A stretch of DNA of 32,550 nt from DATGIQ01 sp035295665 (lineage in GTDB: Bacteria > Planctomycetota > Planctomycetia > Gemmatales > Gemmataceae). The notes under the pieces are model-generated. The model saw only the letters and a list, made by a program, of their open reading frames with translations, made no database searches and was not told where the DNA came from. Positions 7,885 through 15,466 of the stretch are shown here, piece after piece. Made by a program: the position numbers and the translations under genes. Position 1 is the stretch's first letter, and every line of letters starts with the position of its first letter. The stretch spans positions 1 to 32,550 of the forward strand of contig DATGIQ010000680.1 in assembly GCA_035295665.1 (NCBI GenBank), written 5' to 3'.

Positions 7885-9153
7885 ATGAAGCTTCGTTGGG
7901 TGCAACCTCAAGATGTCCTTGGCACGCTTGGAGGCGTTCGATTCGTTCTTCTGACTGCTTGGATCCTTCCTGGCCTGCTGCTGGCGGCCGATTGGCCGCA
8001 GTTCCTTGGGCCCCATCGGGACAGCCGCTCTTCCGAAACTGGCCTGCTGGCGACGTGGCCAAAGAATGGGCCGCCGCTCGTCTGGCAGCGGCCGATCGGC
8101 GCAGGATTCAGTGGGGCGGCCGTGGCCGGCAACCGACTCGTGGTATTTCACCGAGTCGGCGACAAGGAGGTGGTCGCTTGCCTCGATGCGGCCACCGGTC
8201 AAGAGCAGTGGCAGTTTGCCTATTCCACCGCTTACCACGACGATTTCGGCAAGGGTGAAGGACCGCGGGCTACTCCGCTAATCGCCGGCGATCGTGTCTA
8301 CACGCTGGGCGCCGAGGGCCGTTTGCTTGGGTTGGAACTCGCCAGCGGCAAGAAAATCTGGGAGCGTGCGCTCAATACCGACTACCAGGCCCCGAAAGGA
8401 TTCTTCGGCGTGGCCACCTCTCCGGTCCTGGAGGGAAATGTGCTCTTGGTGAACGTCGGCGGCCGGCACGCGGGCATCGTCGCCCTGGACAAGGACACGG
8501 GCAAGGAAGCTTGGCGGGCTACCGAGCACGAGGCAAGTTATGCGTCGCCCGTGGTGGCCACGATCCACGGCAAGCGACGAGCCATTTTTTTCACCCGCGA
8601 AGGGATTGTGCTGCTCGATCCGCGCACCGGCCAAGTGGTTTATAGCAAACATTGGCGTGCCCGAATGCATGCCTCGGTCAACGCCGCCAGCCCGGTCGTT
8701 ACGGATGATCTCGTCTTTTTCTCTGCTTGCTATGGAACCGGAGCGTTGCTGCTCCAGGTTGGGACCGATGGAATCCATGAGGTTTGGACAAGCGGCAGCG
8801 CGATGTCCAATCACTACGATACGTGCATCCAGAACAACGGTTACCTTTACGGCTTCGATGGCCGGCAAGAGGAAGGAGCCAAGCTGCGTTGCATCGAGCT
8901 GAAGACCGGCAAGGTACGTTGGACGGACGACCACCCTGGCTGCGGTTCGATGATCTTGGCAGAGGGAAACCTGATCATTCTCACCGAAAACGGTGAGTTG
9001 CTGCTGGTCGAGGCCAATCCGGTCGCGTACAAGGAGAAGGCGCGCGCACAGGTCTTGACAGCGCCCTGCCGAAGCCCGATCGCCCTGGCCGACGGCCGGC
9101 TCTACGGACGCGATACCACAAAACTGGCGTGCTGGAATTTGAAGAGGCAATGA
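7885..9153 (+). CDS. Secreted PQQ-binding-like beta-propeller protein
   Basis: The protein has 422 residues. An N-terminal signal sequence (hydrophobic TAWILPGLLLA near residues 25-34) precedes a mature start ADWPQFLGPHRD, typical of planctomycete outer-wall proteins. Propeller blades are visible as repeated units ending in D/L-x-x-TG-x-x-x-W: CLDAATGQEQWQF, GLELASGKKIWERA, ALDKDTGKEAWRA, LLDPRTGQVVY and CIELKTGKVRWTD. This is the PQQ-like (BamB-type) propeller, which in most such proteins is a scaffold rather than a quinoprotein. ATG 7885 is chosen for its SD (GGGAGA about 7 nt upstream) and because the signal peptide starts there. It is followed 45 nt later by the toroid protein, probably in one transcript. 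Function unknown. Confidence 0.85.
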   Translation: MKLRWVQPQDVLGTLGGVRFVLLTAWILPGLLLAADWPQFLGPHRDSRSSETGLLATWPKNGPPLVWQRPIGAGFSGAAVAGNRLVVFHRVGDKEVVACLDAATGQEQWQFAYSTAYHDDFGKGEGPRATPLIAGDRVYTLGAEGRLLGLELASGKKIWERALNTDYQAPKGFFGVATSPVLEGNVLLVNVGGRHAGIVALDKDTGKEAWRATEHEASYASPVVATIHGKRRAIFFTREGIVLLDPRTGQVVYSKHWRARMHASVNAASPVVTDDLVFFSACYGTGALLLQVGTDGIHEVWTSGSAMSNHYDTCIQNNGYLYGFDGRQEEGAKLRCIELKTGKVRWTDDHPGCGSMILAEGNLIILTENGELLLVEANPVAYKEKARAQVLTAPCRSPIALADGRLYGRDTTKLACWNLKRQ

Positions 9154-9198
9154 GTGAGCCCGTCCGAATCAGCTGCCATCCATTGGGAGATCCGCATC

Positions 9199-10083
9199 AT
9201 GCGCTCCTTTTTCCTCGCCCCGCTCTCTGTCTTGATTGCATTGGTTCCCCTCTTTGGCCAAAGCTCTCTGCAGCACCAGGCCACGGTGGCTTACCTCCAG
9301 GCCTGCCAGCAGCCCGATGGTGGCTTCCTACCGGCCAAGCTGAGCGGTACCGCCAACGCCCAAGCGCGGTCGAGCCTCCGGGCGACGACGGCGGCCCTGC
9401 GGGCGCTGAAGTACTTTGGCGGCGAGGCGCATGACCGGACTGCTTGCAGTCGCTTTGTGCAGCGCTGTTTTGACAAGGCCAGCGGCGGTTTCGGTGATTA
9501 TCCGGGCGCCCCGCCGGACGTCGTCTCCACCGCCGTCGGAATCATGGCTCTCGTGGAGTTAAAGTTGCCGGTCGAGAATTACCGGGAGGCGACCGTTCGC
9601 TACTTGGCAGAGCGTGTCCGATCCTTTGAGGACATCCGCATCGCGGCCGCTGCCCTGGAGGCCATCGGTGCACGGCCGCCGGTCGCCAACGCTTGGCTAG
9701 AAGAAATCGGGAAACTGCGTCACGCCAACGGCACTTATGGCACTGGTACCGAGTTTGCCCGCGCCACCGGCGGCGCCGTCGTGGCTGTCCTCCGACTCGG
9801 TGGCACAGTTGAGCACCGAGAGACTGTCCTCCAAGCGCTGAAAGTTGGTCAGCACGCGGACGGCGGCTACGGCAAGCAAGACGCGAAATCGTCCGACCTC
9901 GAATCCTGCTACCGTGTGATGCGGGCTTTCGCCATGCTGAAGGACAAACCCGACTCCCAGGGCATGCGAAGTTTTGTGGTCCGGTGTCGTAACATGGACG
10001 GCGGCTATGGGGTCACGCCGGGAGAACCCTCTTCGGTGGGCGCGACCTATTACGCTTCGATCATCCTCCATTGGCTGCAATAG
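9199..10083 (+). CDS. Secreted prenyltransferase/squalene-cyclase-like alpha/alpha-toroid protein
   Basis: The protein has 294 residues with a signal peptide (MRSFFLAPLSVLIALVPLFG). The rest is a series of toroid repeats carrying the turn motif GG(F/Y)G: QPDGGFLP, ASGGFGDYP, NGTYGTG, HADGGYGKQD and NMDGGYGVTPGE. These turns are those of protein prenyltransferase beta subunits and terpene cyclases, but neither the DxDD acid motif of squalene-hopene cyclase nor a zinc site typical of farnesyltransferase is obvious, and the protein is exported. A structural or binding role is more likely than cyclisation. ATG 9199 is chosen over the GTG at 9154 because GGGAGA lies about 8 nt upstream and the signal peptide begins there. 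Confidence 0.82.
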   Translation: MRSFFLAPLSVLIALVPLFGQSSLQHQATVAYLQACQQPDGGFLPAKLSGTANAQARSSLRATTAALRALKYFGGEAHDRTACSRFVQRCFDKASGGFGDYPGAPPDVVSTAVGIMALVELKLPVENYREATVRYLAERVRSFEDIRIAAAALEAIGARPPVANAWLEEIGKLRHANGTYGTGTEFARATGGAVVAVLRLGGTVEHRETVLQALKVGQHADGGYGKQDAKSSDLESCYRVMRAFAMLKDKPDSQGMRSFVVRCRNMDGGYGVTPGEPSSVGATYYASIILHWLQ

Positions 10084-10126
10084 GTTGGTCGGTGCGGCCG
10101 GGGTCCGTGAAAGGATCCGACCACCC
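10083..10126. terminator. Bidirectional hairpin between convergent genes
   Basis: A 10-nt arm GGTTGGTCGG and its near-complement CCGACCACCC (9 of 10 pairs) flank a 24-nt loop. They fill the 43-nt space between the toroid gene stop and the DUF2961 gene stop. No T-run follows on either side. Confidence 0.45.
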
Positions 10127-11191
10127 TCATGGCAGCGGTAGCAAATGAGGCACTCGTTCTGCATACGGCGGTAATTCCGGTCCCTCCCCTTCTGGTCGAT
10201 CCAGGTAGTAGTACGCCACCGTCGAATAATGATTGCGCAGCGGCTTCCGGTCATCGTCGGGGCCGTTCCGACCATGCTCGATGGTGAACCGCAGCGACTC
10301 CTTGAAGGGCACCGGATCGAGGATGTGCCAGCGGTAGCAGGTGTTGAGGATGCTGCGCTGTTCTCCTCCCTTCTGTGCATTGTCGTAGTATGGCACGCCG
10401 TTGAACGGATTCCAAAATGGGTGCTGGAAATCCCAGGCGCCGCAGAAATAATCCTCGCTTCCGGTTCCCTCGATCGTTGGCTTGGCCGCACCGTCGACGT
10501 AAAACTTGTCGTTGCCTTCTCCCCACCAACCGTTGCTGTTGGCCATGATGCTCAGGAAGCAGCCGACCATGTGCCCGCTTCCCTTGGTGTCGAGGATAAG
10601 GTAGTCCTTACCCTGGGGAGCGGGATAGGCCTGACGGTACTGTGTGTGAAAATAGCGGATGTTCTGGCCGGGTTGCTCATCGAGGCGGTAGTCGATGTTG
10701 AAATAACAGCTCCGGACCATCTGGGTGCCTTCATTGGTCAGCGTGAACCGCGCCCCTTTGGCAAACGGCATCGGCCAGTAGCAGTTGAGCGCCTTGATAC
10801 CGCCGATGGCGACGGGAGCGCTCTTGTACTCTACATACTTGCCGAATCCCAAACCAAAAAAATCGCCCAGGGGACAGGCTACTGCCGGCTTCTGGGCACC
10901 GTCCCAATAAATGCGGAACACCAGCTCCCGAAGGTGATCGGGCGAATCGGCGGCAATCGTGAACCAGATATGCGTAACCCGACCATGGCCATCGATCTTG
11001 CCCAGCTCCAGCGTCTGCCCCGGCGTAATCCGGCGGTAGTCGGCGTTCTTGTAATTCGGGTCTGTGCTGGCCAGGCGCAAGGCGCGGAAATCCTTCTTGT
11101 CGGCCAGATCCAGTGGTACTTGGGCCCATAGGGTGGCCGATATCGCCAACAGCGACCCGAGGCACGCGCCAAAACGAACGTGGACAGTCAT
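10127..11191 (-). CDS. Secreted DUF2961 (GH172-like) glycosidase candidate
   Basis: The protein has 354 residues. The signal peptide MTVHVRFGACLGSLLAISATLWAQ precedes a single DUF2961 domain. Conserved stretches are GHGRVTHIWFTIA, LGDFFGLGFGKYVEYKSAPV, WWGEGNDKFYVDG and EGTGSEDYFCGAWDF. DUF2961 is now glycoside hydrolase family 172, which includes alpha-D-fructofuranosidase/difructose-anhydride enzymes and exo-acting D-arabinofuranosidases. From memory, the catalytic pair of the Bifidobacterium enzyme are Glu270 and Glu291; here E225 (in WWGEG) and E246 (in GTGSED) have the same 21-residue spacing, which suggests the site is intact. The domain is alone, without the carbohydrate-binding or bacterial anchoring modules often present. 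The substrate cannot be read from context; no other glycan genes adjoin it. Confidence 0.85.
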   Translation of the reverse strand: MTVHVRFGACLGSLLAISATLWAQVPLDLADKKDFRALRLASTDPNYKNADYRRITPGQTLELGKIDGHGRVTHIWFTIAADSPDHLRELVFRIYWDGAQKPAVACPLGDFFGLGFGKYVEYKSAPVAIGGIKALNCYWPMPFAKGARFTLTNEGTQMVRSCYFNIDYRLDEQPGQNIRYFHTQYRQAYPAPQGKDYLILDTKGSGHMVGCFLSIMANSNGWWGEGNDKFYVDGAAKPTIEGTGSEDYFCGAWDFQHPFWNPFNGVPYYDNAQKGGEQRSILNTCYRWHILDPVPFKESLRFTIEHGRNGPDDDRKPLRNHYSTVAYYYLDRPEGEGPELPPYAERVPHLLPLP

Positions 11192-11300
11192 GGGGTTCTC
11201 CTAGCCGGGGGATCAATTCCCTGCCTGCTCTTGCCGGCAGACGCAAGTGGTGATAACAGACCGTAAGGAGGATGGCAATCGAAAACACTGAGAGACGATC

Positions 11301-11936
11301 ATGGCACCGATCCTGGTCCTGGGCACGCGCAATTCCAAAAAGTGCGAAGAACTCTTCGAAATCTTGGGCGATCTGAGCGTGGAGCTGACCGATCTGAGCC
11401 GTTGGCCGGAAGCGCCAGAAGTCATTGAAGATGGCAAAACGTTTGAAGCCAACGCCCGCAAAAAGGCCAGCGAATTGGCGATCGCGCTGGGCCAGTGGAC
11501 CCTGGGCGAAGACAGCGGCCTGGTGGTTCCTGGGCTCAATGGCCGGCCCGGCGTGTACTCGGCCCGGTACGCGGGCAGGCATGGGGATGACGCAGCCAAC
11601 AATGCCCGACTACTGGCGGAATTGGCGCCCTTGCCGGCCGATCGCCGGGCTGCCTATTACGTTTGTGTTGCTGCCTTGGCGGATCCTCAAGGCCAGGTCC
11701 AAGCCTGCGTTGAAGGTCGTTGCCATGGAATCATCGTGTCTGAGCTGCGTGGCCACGGCGGTTTCGGCTACGATCCTCTTTTCCTGATTCCTGAATATCA
11801 CCACACGTTGGGCGAATTGAGCGCCCGTGTCAAGCACGCCATCAGTCACCGGGCTCGGGCACTGGAACAGTTGCGGCCTATCTTGCGCCAGCTGCTGCTC
11901 GCCCCACCACCTACCAAGGACGGTGCCAATCCTTAG
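11301..11936 (+). CDS. rdgB: XTP/dITP diphosphatase (RdgB/HAM1 family)
   Basis: The protein has 211 residues and hydrolyses non-canonical purine nucleoside triphosphates to monophosphates, keeping them out of DNA. The N-terminal substrate loop ILVLGTRNSKKCEEL corresponds to the family T/SxNxxK motif. The active-site stretches TFEANARKKA, LGEDSGLVVPGLNGRPGVYSAR and GHGGFGYDPLF, and the end SARVKHAISHRARAL, are all standard. ATG 11301 has GAGAG about 7 nt upstream. It is divergent from the DUF2961 gene and followed by xerD with an 88-nt gap. Confidence 0.95.
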   Translation: MAPILVLGTRNSKKCEELFEILGDLSVELTDLSRWPEAPEVIEDGKTFEANARKKASELAIALGQWTLGEDSGLVVPGLNGRPGVYSARYAGRHGDDAANNARLLAELAPLPADRRAAYYVCVAALADPQGQVQACVEGRCHGIIVSELRGHGGFGYDPLFLIPEYHHTLGELSARVKHAISHRARALEQLRPILRQLLLAPPPTKDGANP

Positions 11937-12024
11937 CAGCAGGGCAACGCCGAAACCGTGCAGGTGCCAAGCGCGAAAAATCAAGCAAGCCAGGTCGGGC
12001 GAACGGCCGATCTAAACGGACAGC

Positions 12025-12957
12025 ATGAAGCCCAAACCATCCGAAGCCGCCTCCCGCTTTGCGGCCCTGGCCGACGACATCGCTGCGTTTCGGCACTACC
12101 TCAAGGCGGAGCGCGGCATGGCTGCCAACACCGTCTTGGCGTATGGCCGGGATCTCGACCGCTTTGCGCTGTGGGTCGCCGAAGGTGGCCTGCCAGACTA
12201 TTTACAACCAAGCATACGGGCGATCAGCCACTACCTAAGCCATCTGCGCGAGCATGGGTTGGCCCCGGCGAGCATGGCCCGGCACCTGGTTGCTCTGAAA
12301 ATGTTCTACCGCTTCCTCCGGATGGAAGAGCGCGCCCCATTCAGTACCGTTGAACTACTCAGCTCTCCCACGTTGTGGGAACGGATTCCGCAAGTGCTGA
12401 GTCCGGAAAGTGTGGAAAGCCTCCTACGCGCGCCCCAGCCGAGCGACCGTTTCTATTTGCGTGACCGCGCCTTGCTCGAAACCCTCTACGCTACCGGCAG
12501 CCGGGCCTCGGAAGTTGTCGGTCTGAAGCTGGCCGACCTTTTCCTGGAATCGGGCTTTTGTAAGTGCTGGGGGAAAGGTGGAAAGCAGCGCGTGGTCCCG
12601 CTCGGCCGGCCAGCTTTGGCAGCGATCACCGCTTATCTCAGCGATTCGCGTCCGGAGCTCGTGCGCGCCGCGACCGAAGCGCCGTCGGTGTTTGTGAGCC
12701 GGGGCGGCCGCATCCTTACGCGCGAAATGCTCTGGACGATCGTCAAGAAATACGTTCGCCGGGCCGGCCTCAATACCAAGGTGAGTCCGCACACCCTACG
12801 GCATAGTTTTGCCACCCACCTCCTGGCAGGGGGCGCGGACTTGCGCATCGTCCAGGAACTCCTGGGCCATGCCAATATCCGAACCACGCAGCACTACACC
12901 CACGTGGACCGCGACCGGCTGCGCGCGATCCATCACCAATTCCATCCGCGCGGTTGA
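12025..12957 (+). CDS. xerD: Tyrosine recombinase XerC/XerD
   Basis: The protein has 310 residues, close to XerD/XerC size (about 300). It has an N-terminal SAM-like core-binding domain (roughly 15-105: AFRHYLKAERGMAANTVLAY) and a C-terminal catalytic domain. The catalytic set is complete: R160 in TGSRASE, K184 in WGKGGKQR, H256 and R259 in SPHTLRHSF, H282 in LLGHANI and nucleophile Y291 in TTQHYTH. Such enzymes resolve chromosome dimers at dif in the final stage of segregation. There are no neighbouring phage or integron genes, and the rdgB context supports a housekeeping role. XerC versus XerD cannot be separated with certainty from sequence alone, although the overall pattern is more XerD-like. 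Confidence 0.9.
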   Translation: MKPKPSEAASRFAALADDIAAFRHYLKAERGMAANTVLAYGRDLDRFALWVAEGGLPDYLQPSIRAISHYLSHLREHGLAPASMARHLVALKMFYRFLRMEERAPFSTVELLSSPTLWERIPQVLSPESVESLLRAPQPSDRFYLRDRALLETLYATGSRASEVVGLKLADLFLESGFCKCWGKGGKQRVVPLGRPALAAITAYLSDSRPELVRAATEAPSVFVSRGGRILTREMLWTIVKKYVRRAGLNTKVSPHTLRHSFATHLLAGGADLRIVQELLGHANIRTTQHYTHVDRDRLRAIHHQFHPRG

Positions 12958-12962
12958 TTCCT

Positions 12963-14006
12963 TCAGCGAAGGTAACCCTCGATTGGCACGCGCACCAGGA
13001 GCGTGCGCTCGACATCGCGCTTGATCCACGGGTTGGACCCCCGCTCTTCGAGCACTTTGGAGACGTACGTCATGATCAGCTCCTCCGCATTGAGCGAGGG
13101 TTTCCCCAGTAGTTCGCGGCCTGCCAATTTCGTATCCTTGATGGGTACCTTGACCGTAAGCTTCAGCTTCTTGTCCTTGGCGGCGTGCAGAATATTGTCG
13201 TAAACGTGCAGGGCGTAGGTCTTGGCCTTGGAATCGTGCTCACCGTAGAGAAAGCACATGGGCACCTTGTGCTCGCGACCAGCGACCGCCAGCCAACTGT
13301 CGGGATGCAACGTAATCTTCGTTCGATCCACGGCGATATGCGGACTGAAACTGAGCCAAATAGCGCAGGCAATGTCCTGCCCTTCCGGCAGGTTGCGATT
13401 CGCGGCCACAGGCGGGAACGTGTTGCTTCGGCGGGTGTGATTCCACTCCCATGCAATCCACATTGCGCCCAATGCGGCACTCGACTCCGCTCCAACCAAC
13501 ACCACATTGGCCGAATTGCACTCTCCGCTATCGTTCTTTCGATCCAAGAATCGCTTGGCGGCTTCGATGTCGTTGACTAGGGAAAGCCAATTCTGAGGCG
13601 TCGTGAAATCTTTGTAACTGATCTGATCTTTTGGCTTGCCCGGGCGGTACCCCCGCAACGTCTGGTTGCTGCGATCCAGCAGCCAGAAATTCGTGCCAAC
13701 TGCCGTGCTCTCTCCGTGGCCCCGGAAATCGAAGAGCAGGACCGCGAAATGCTTTTTTTGCAGTTCTTTGGCAAGGCTGTCCCAGCCTTCTTCCCGACTC
13801 GAGCCACCCAACGGATGCAATAGCAGGGCACAGGGGGATTTGTTTCCCAGGTCGCCTGCAAAATAGGTTCCGTGAATCTCGACTTGATCAAACGTGTCAA
13901 ATTTGACCCGCTCTGGCTCCGCCGCATGGCCACTCGCGATTCCGCAGAGCAGAAGCGATCCGGCCGCCCAGCTGCACGCCAGCCACCTAAGGGCCAACCC
14001 GCGCAT
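12963..14006 (-). CDS. Secreted alpha/beta-hydrolase-like protein
   Basis: The protein has 347 residues. A signal peptide (ALRWLACSWAAGSLLLCGIASGHA) precedes an alpha/beta-hydrolase fold: ALLLHPLGGSSREEGWDSLA (oxyanion region), FAVLLFDFRGHGES, then VVLVGAESSAALGAMW where the nucleophile elbow is expected, and MCFLYGEHDSKAK where the catalytic acid would lie. The elbow reads G-A-E-S-S rather than G-x-S-x-G, so activity is doubtful. No clear catalytic His was found near the C-terminus. ATG 14006 is preferred to the upstream TTG because GGAGGA lies about 7 nt before it. It converges with xerD (5 nt apart) and is followed upstream by a 589-nt gene-free stretch. Function unknown. Confidence 0.75.
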   Translation of the reverse strand: MRGLALRWLACSWAAGSLLLCGIASGHAAEPERVKFDTFDQVEIHGTYFAGDLGNKSPCALLLHPLGGSSREEGWDSLAKELQKKHFAVLLFDFRGHGESTAVGTNFWLLDRSNQTLRGYRPGKPKDQISYKDFTTPQNWLSLVNDIEAAKRFLDRKNDSGECNSANVVLVGAESSAALGAMWIAWEWNHTRRSNTFPPVAANRNLPEGQDIACAIWLSFSPHIAVDRTKITLHPDSWLAVAGREHKVPMCFLYGEHDSKAKTYALHVYDNILHAAKDKKLKLTVKVPIKDTKLAGRELLGKPSLNAEELIMTYVSKVLEERGSNPWIKRDVERTLLVRVPIEGYLR

Positions 14007-14595
14007 GTCCGATTCCTCCAAGGCAAAATGGGACGCACCAACCAGCTACTTGATCTTAAGGTAGATAGGTGAACCAATCAATGACGCGCCTGAAGCGCGG
14101 CTCGCCCGGAGTCGACGAAGGGCGTAACCGCAGCGGGAATGCCTTCGGAGTCGGCAGCAATGCACGCAGACTACGCAATCCAGGAAGGACAAGCAATGGG
14201 ACATGGCGATCCACCGTCCGCCTATATGCCGAGGTGCCAAGCGTTTCCAGCGCGGGCGCAGTGAACGGCAGAATTGGCATTCTGTTTGCCTCTCTGGCGT
14301 CGGCCGAATTTGCCCACGGTGGTCCACGAACATCGTCCGCATGGAGAAACGGGAACCGAATCAAGCTTTCGTTGGATAAACTCGGTCGAAGCTTGCCAAT
14401 CCTCTCCCTTCTGCCCGCCTCTCCCTGGGCATGGCAAGCTGACTGGGGCCCTTGGTCTGGTAATTGGCGCATGGCTCAGCAGTTGATGCTGCGCGCTCGC
14501 GGTCGCGATTGAGACCGTCGGCCGCGGTCGGGGTGCGCGCGGCAAGGACGAACAGACACGTATCCAACCTTTGCGACTACTTTCGAGGATTCATC
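14007..14595. other. Gene-free intergenic region
   Basis: About 590 nt lie between the divergent hydrolase and FNT genes. Open frames exist on both strands, but their translations are Arg/Pro/Ser-rich, mutually overlapping and like no family I know. I see no tRNA or known RNA. Small GC-rich inverted repeats occur, for example GACCG/CGGTC near 14514-14530. It presumably holds both promoters; no clear -35/-10 pair was found. Confidence 0.5.
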
Positions 14596-15447
14596 ATGTA
14601 TACCGACGCCATCAAGGCGCTGGCGGATCAAGCGGCAAGCAAGCTCGCCGGGCAGCGCCGCTCTCTGACGAGTCACGTAGTGCGTTCGATGCTGGCCGGG
14701 ATGTACGTCGGCGCGGCGATCGTGCTCATCTTCACGATAGGCGGCACACTCTCAGGTACGTCTCCCGGGGCGGTCCGTCTGTTGATGGGGGTTTGCTTTG
14801 GCGGGGCACTGACGATCGTCATCTTCGCCGGCTCCGAGCTGTTCACCGGGAGCAACCTCGTATTGACGCTGGGTGTGTTGACGAAAAAAGCGAGCCTGCG
14901 GGACCTCGCCAGCAATTGGATTTGGACCTGGATTGGCAACCTTCTCGGCAGTGTCCTGCTGGCATGGATGGTCGTCCAGTCCGGGCTCCTCGACGCCGAC
15001 CCGATCAAAGGTTTCGTACTCAACCTGGTCGACAAGAAGATGAATCTGCCGCCCGACCAGCTCATTCTTCGCGCCATCCTGGCGAACTGGCTCGTCTGCC
15101 TGGGCGTGTGGATGGCCGTGCGCATCAAAAGCGAGACGGCACGGATCCTCATGATCTGGTGGTGCATGTTTACGTTCATCACGAGCGGCTACGAGCACAG
15201 CATCGCTAACATGTGCGGCCTGATGCTGGGGCTGCTGCTGCCCCACAGCGAAGCGATCACGCTAACGGGATACGGATACAACCTTGCGCTCTCGACGTTC
15301 GGCAACATTATCGGCGGGGCGTTCTTCGTGGCCGGGATGTACTGGCTCGGGAGTCCGGCAGCCCGAGCAGAAAGCCTGGTCGAGCCAGCGGCAGTGGAAA
15401 TCAATGGCAGGGGACCGAGCCCTGCGCTGCTGGAGGCCAGCCGATGA
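14596..15447 (+). CDS. Formate/nitrite transporter (FNT) family channel, probable nitrite transporter
   Basis: The protein has 283 residues with six hydrophobic helices typical of FNT pentameric channels. Family stretches are MLAGMYVGAAIVLIFTIGG, GALTIVIFAGSELFTGSNLVL (the G-x-x-L/F-x-TGN-like loop, here FTGSN), NWLVCLGVWMA and FITSGYEHSIANM, whose His is the central conserved residue of FNT channels. ATG 14596 has CGAGGA about 6 nt upstream; the frame is open further upstream but that part is not FNT-like. The nitrite reductase fusion starts 19 nt after its stop, so nitrite is the likely substrate, comparable with NirC. Formate is the main alternative. Confidence 0.9.
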   Translation: MYTDAIKALADQAASKLAGQRRSLTSHVVRSMLAGMYVGAAIVLIFTIGGTLSGTSPGAVRLLMGVCFGGALTIVIFAGSELFTGSNLVLTLGVLTKKASLRDLASNWIWTWIGNLLGSVLLAWMVVQSGLLDADPIKGFVLNLVDKKMNLPPDQLILRAILANWLVCLGVWMAVRIKSETARILMIWWCMFTFITSGYEHSIANMCGLMLGLLLPHSEAITLTGYGYNLALSTFGNIIGGAFFVAGMYWLGSPAARAESLVEPAAVEINGRGPSPALLEASR

Positions 15448-15466
15448 TGGGCGGAGGAACTCGACA

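Noticed and set aside
11265..11396. Small frame starting after AAGGAGG upstream of rdgB
   Set aside because: The SD abuts the ATG, leaving no spacing, and the frame runs out of phase into rdgB.
12025..12957. Integrase of a mobile element
   Set aside because: No attachment sites, phage or cargo genes nearby; length and motifs fit housekeeping XerD/XerC.
14056..14512. Overlapping frames on both strands in the gene-free region
   Set aside because: Low-complexity, Arg/Ser/Pro-rich translations, no SD, and each excludes the other.
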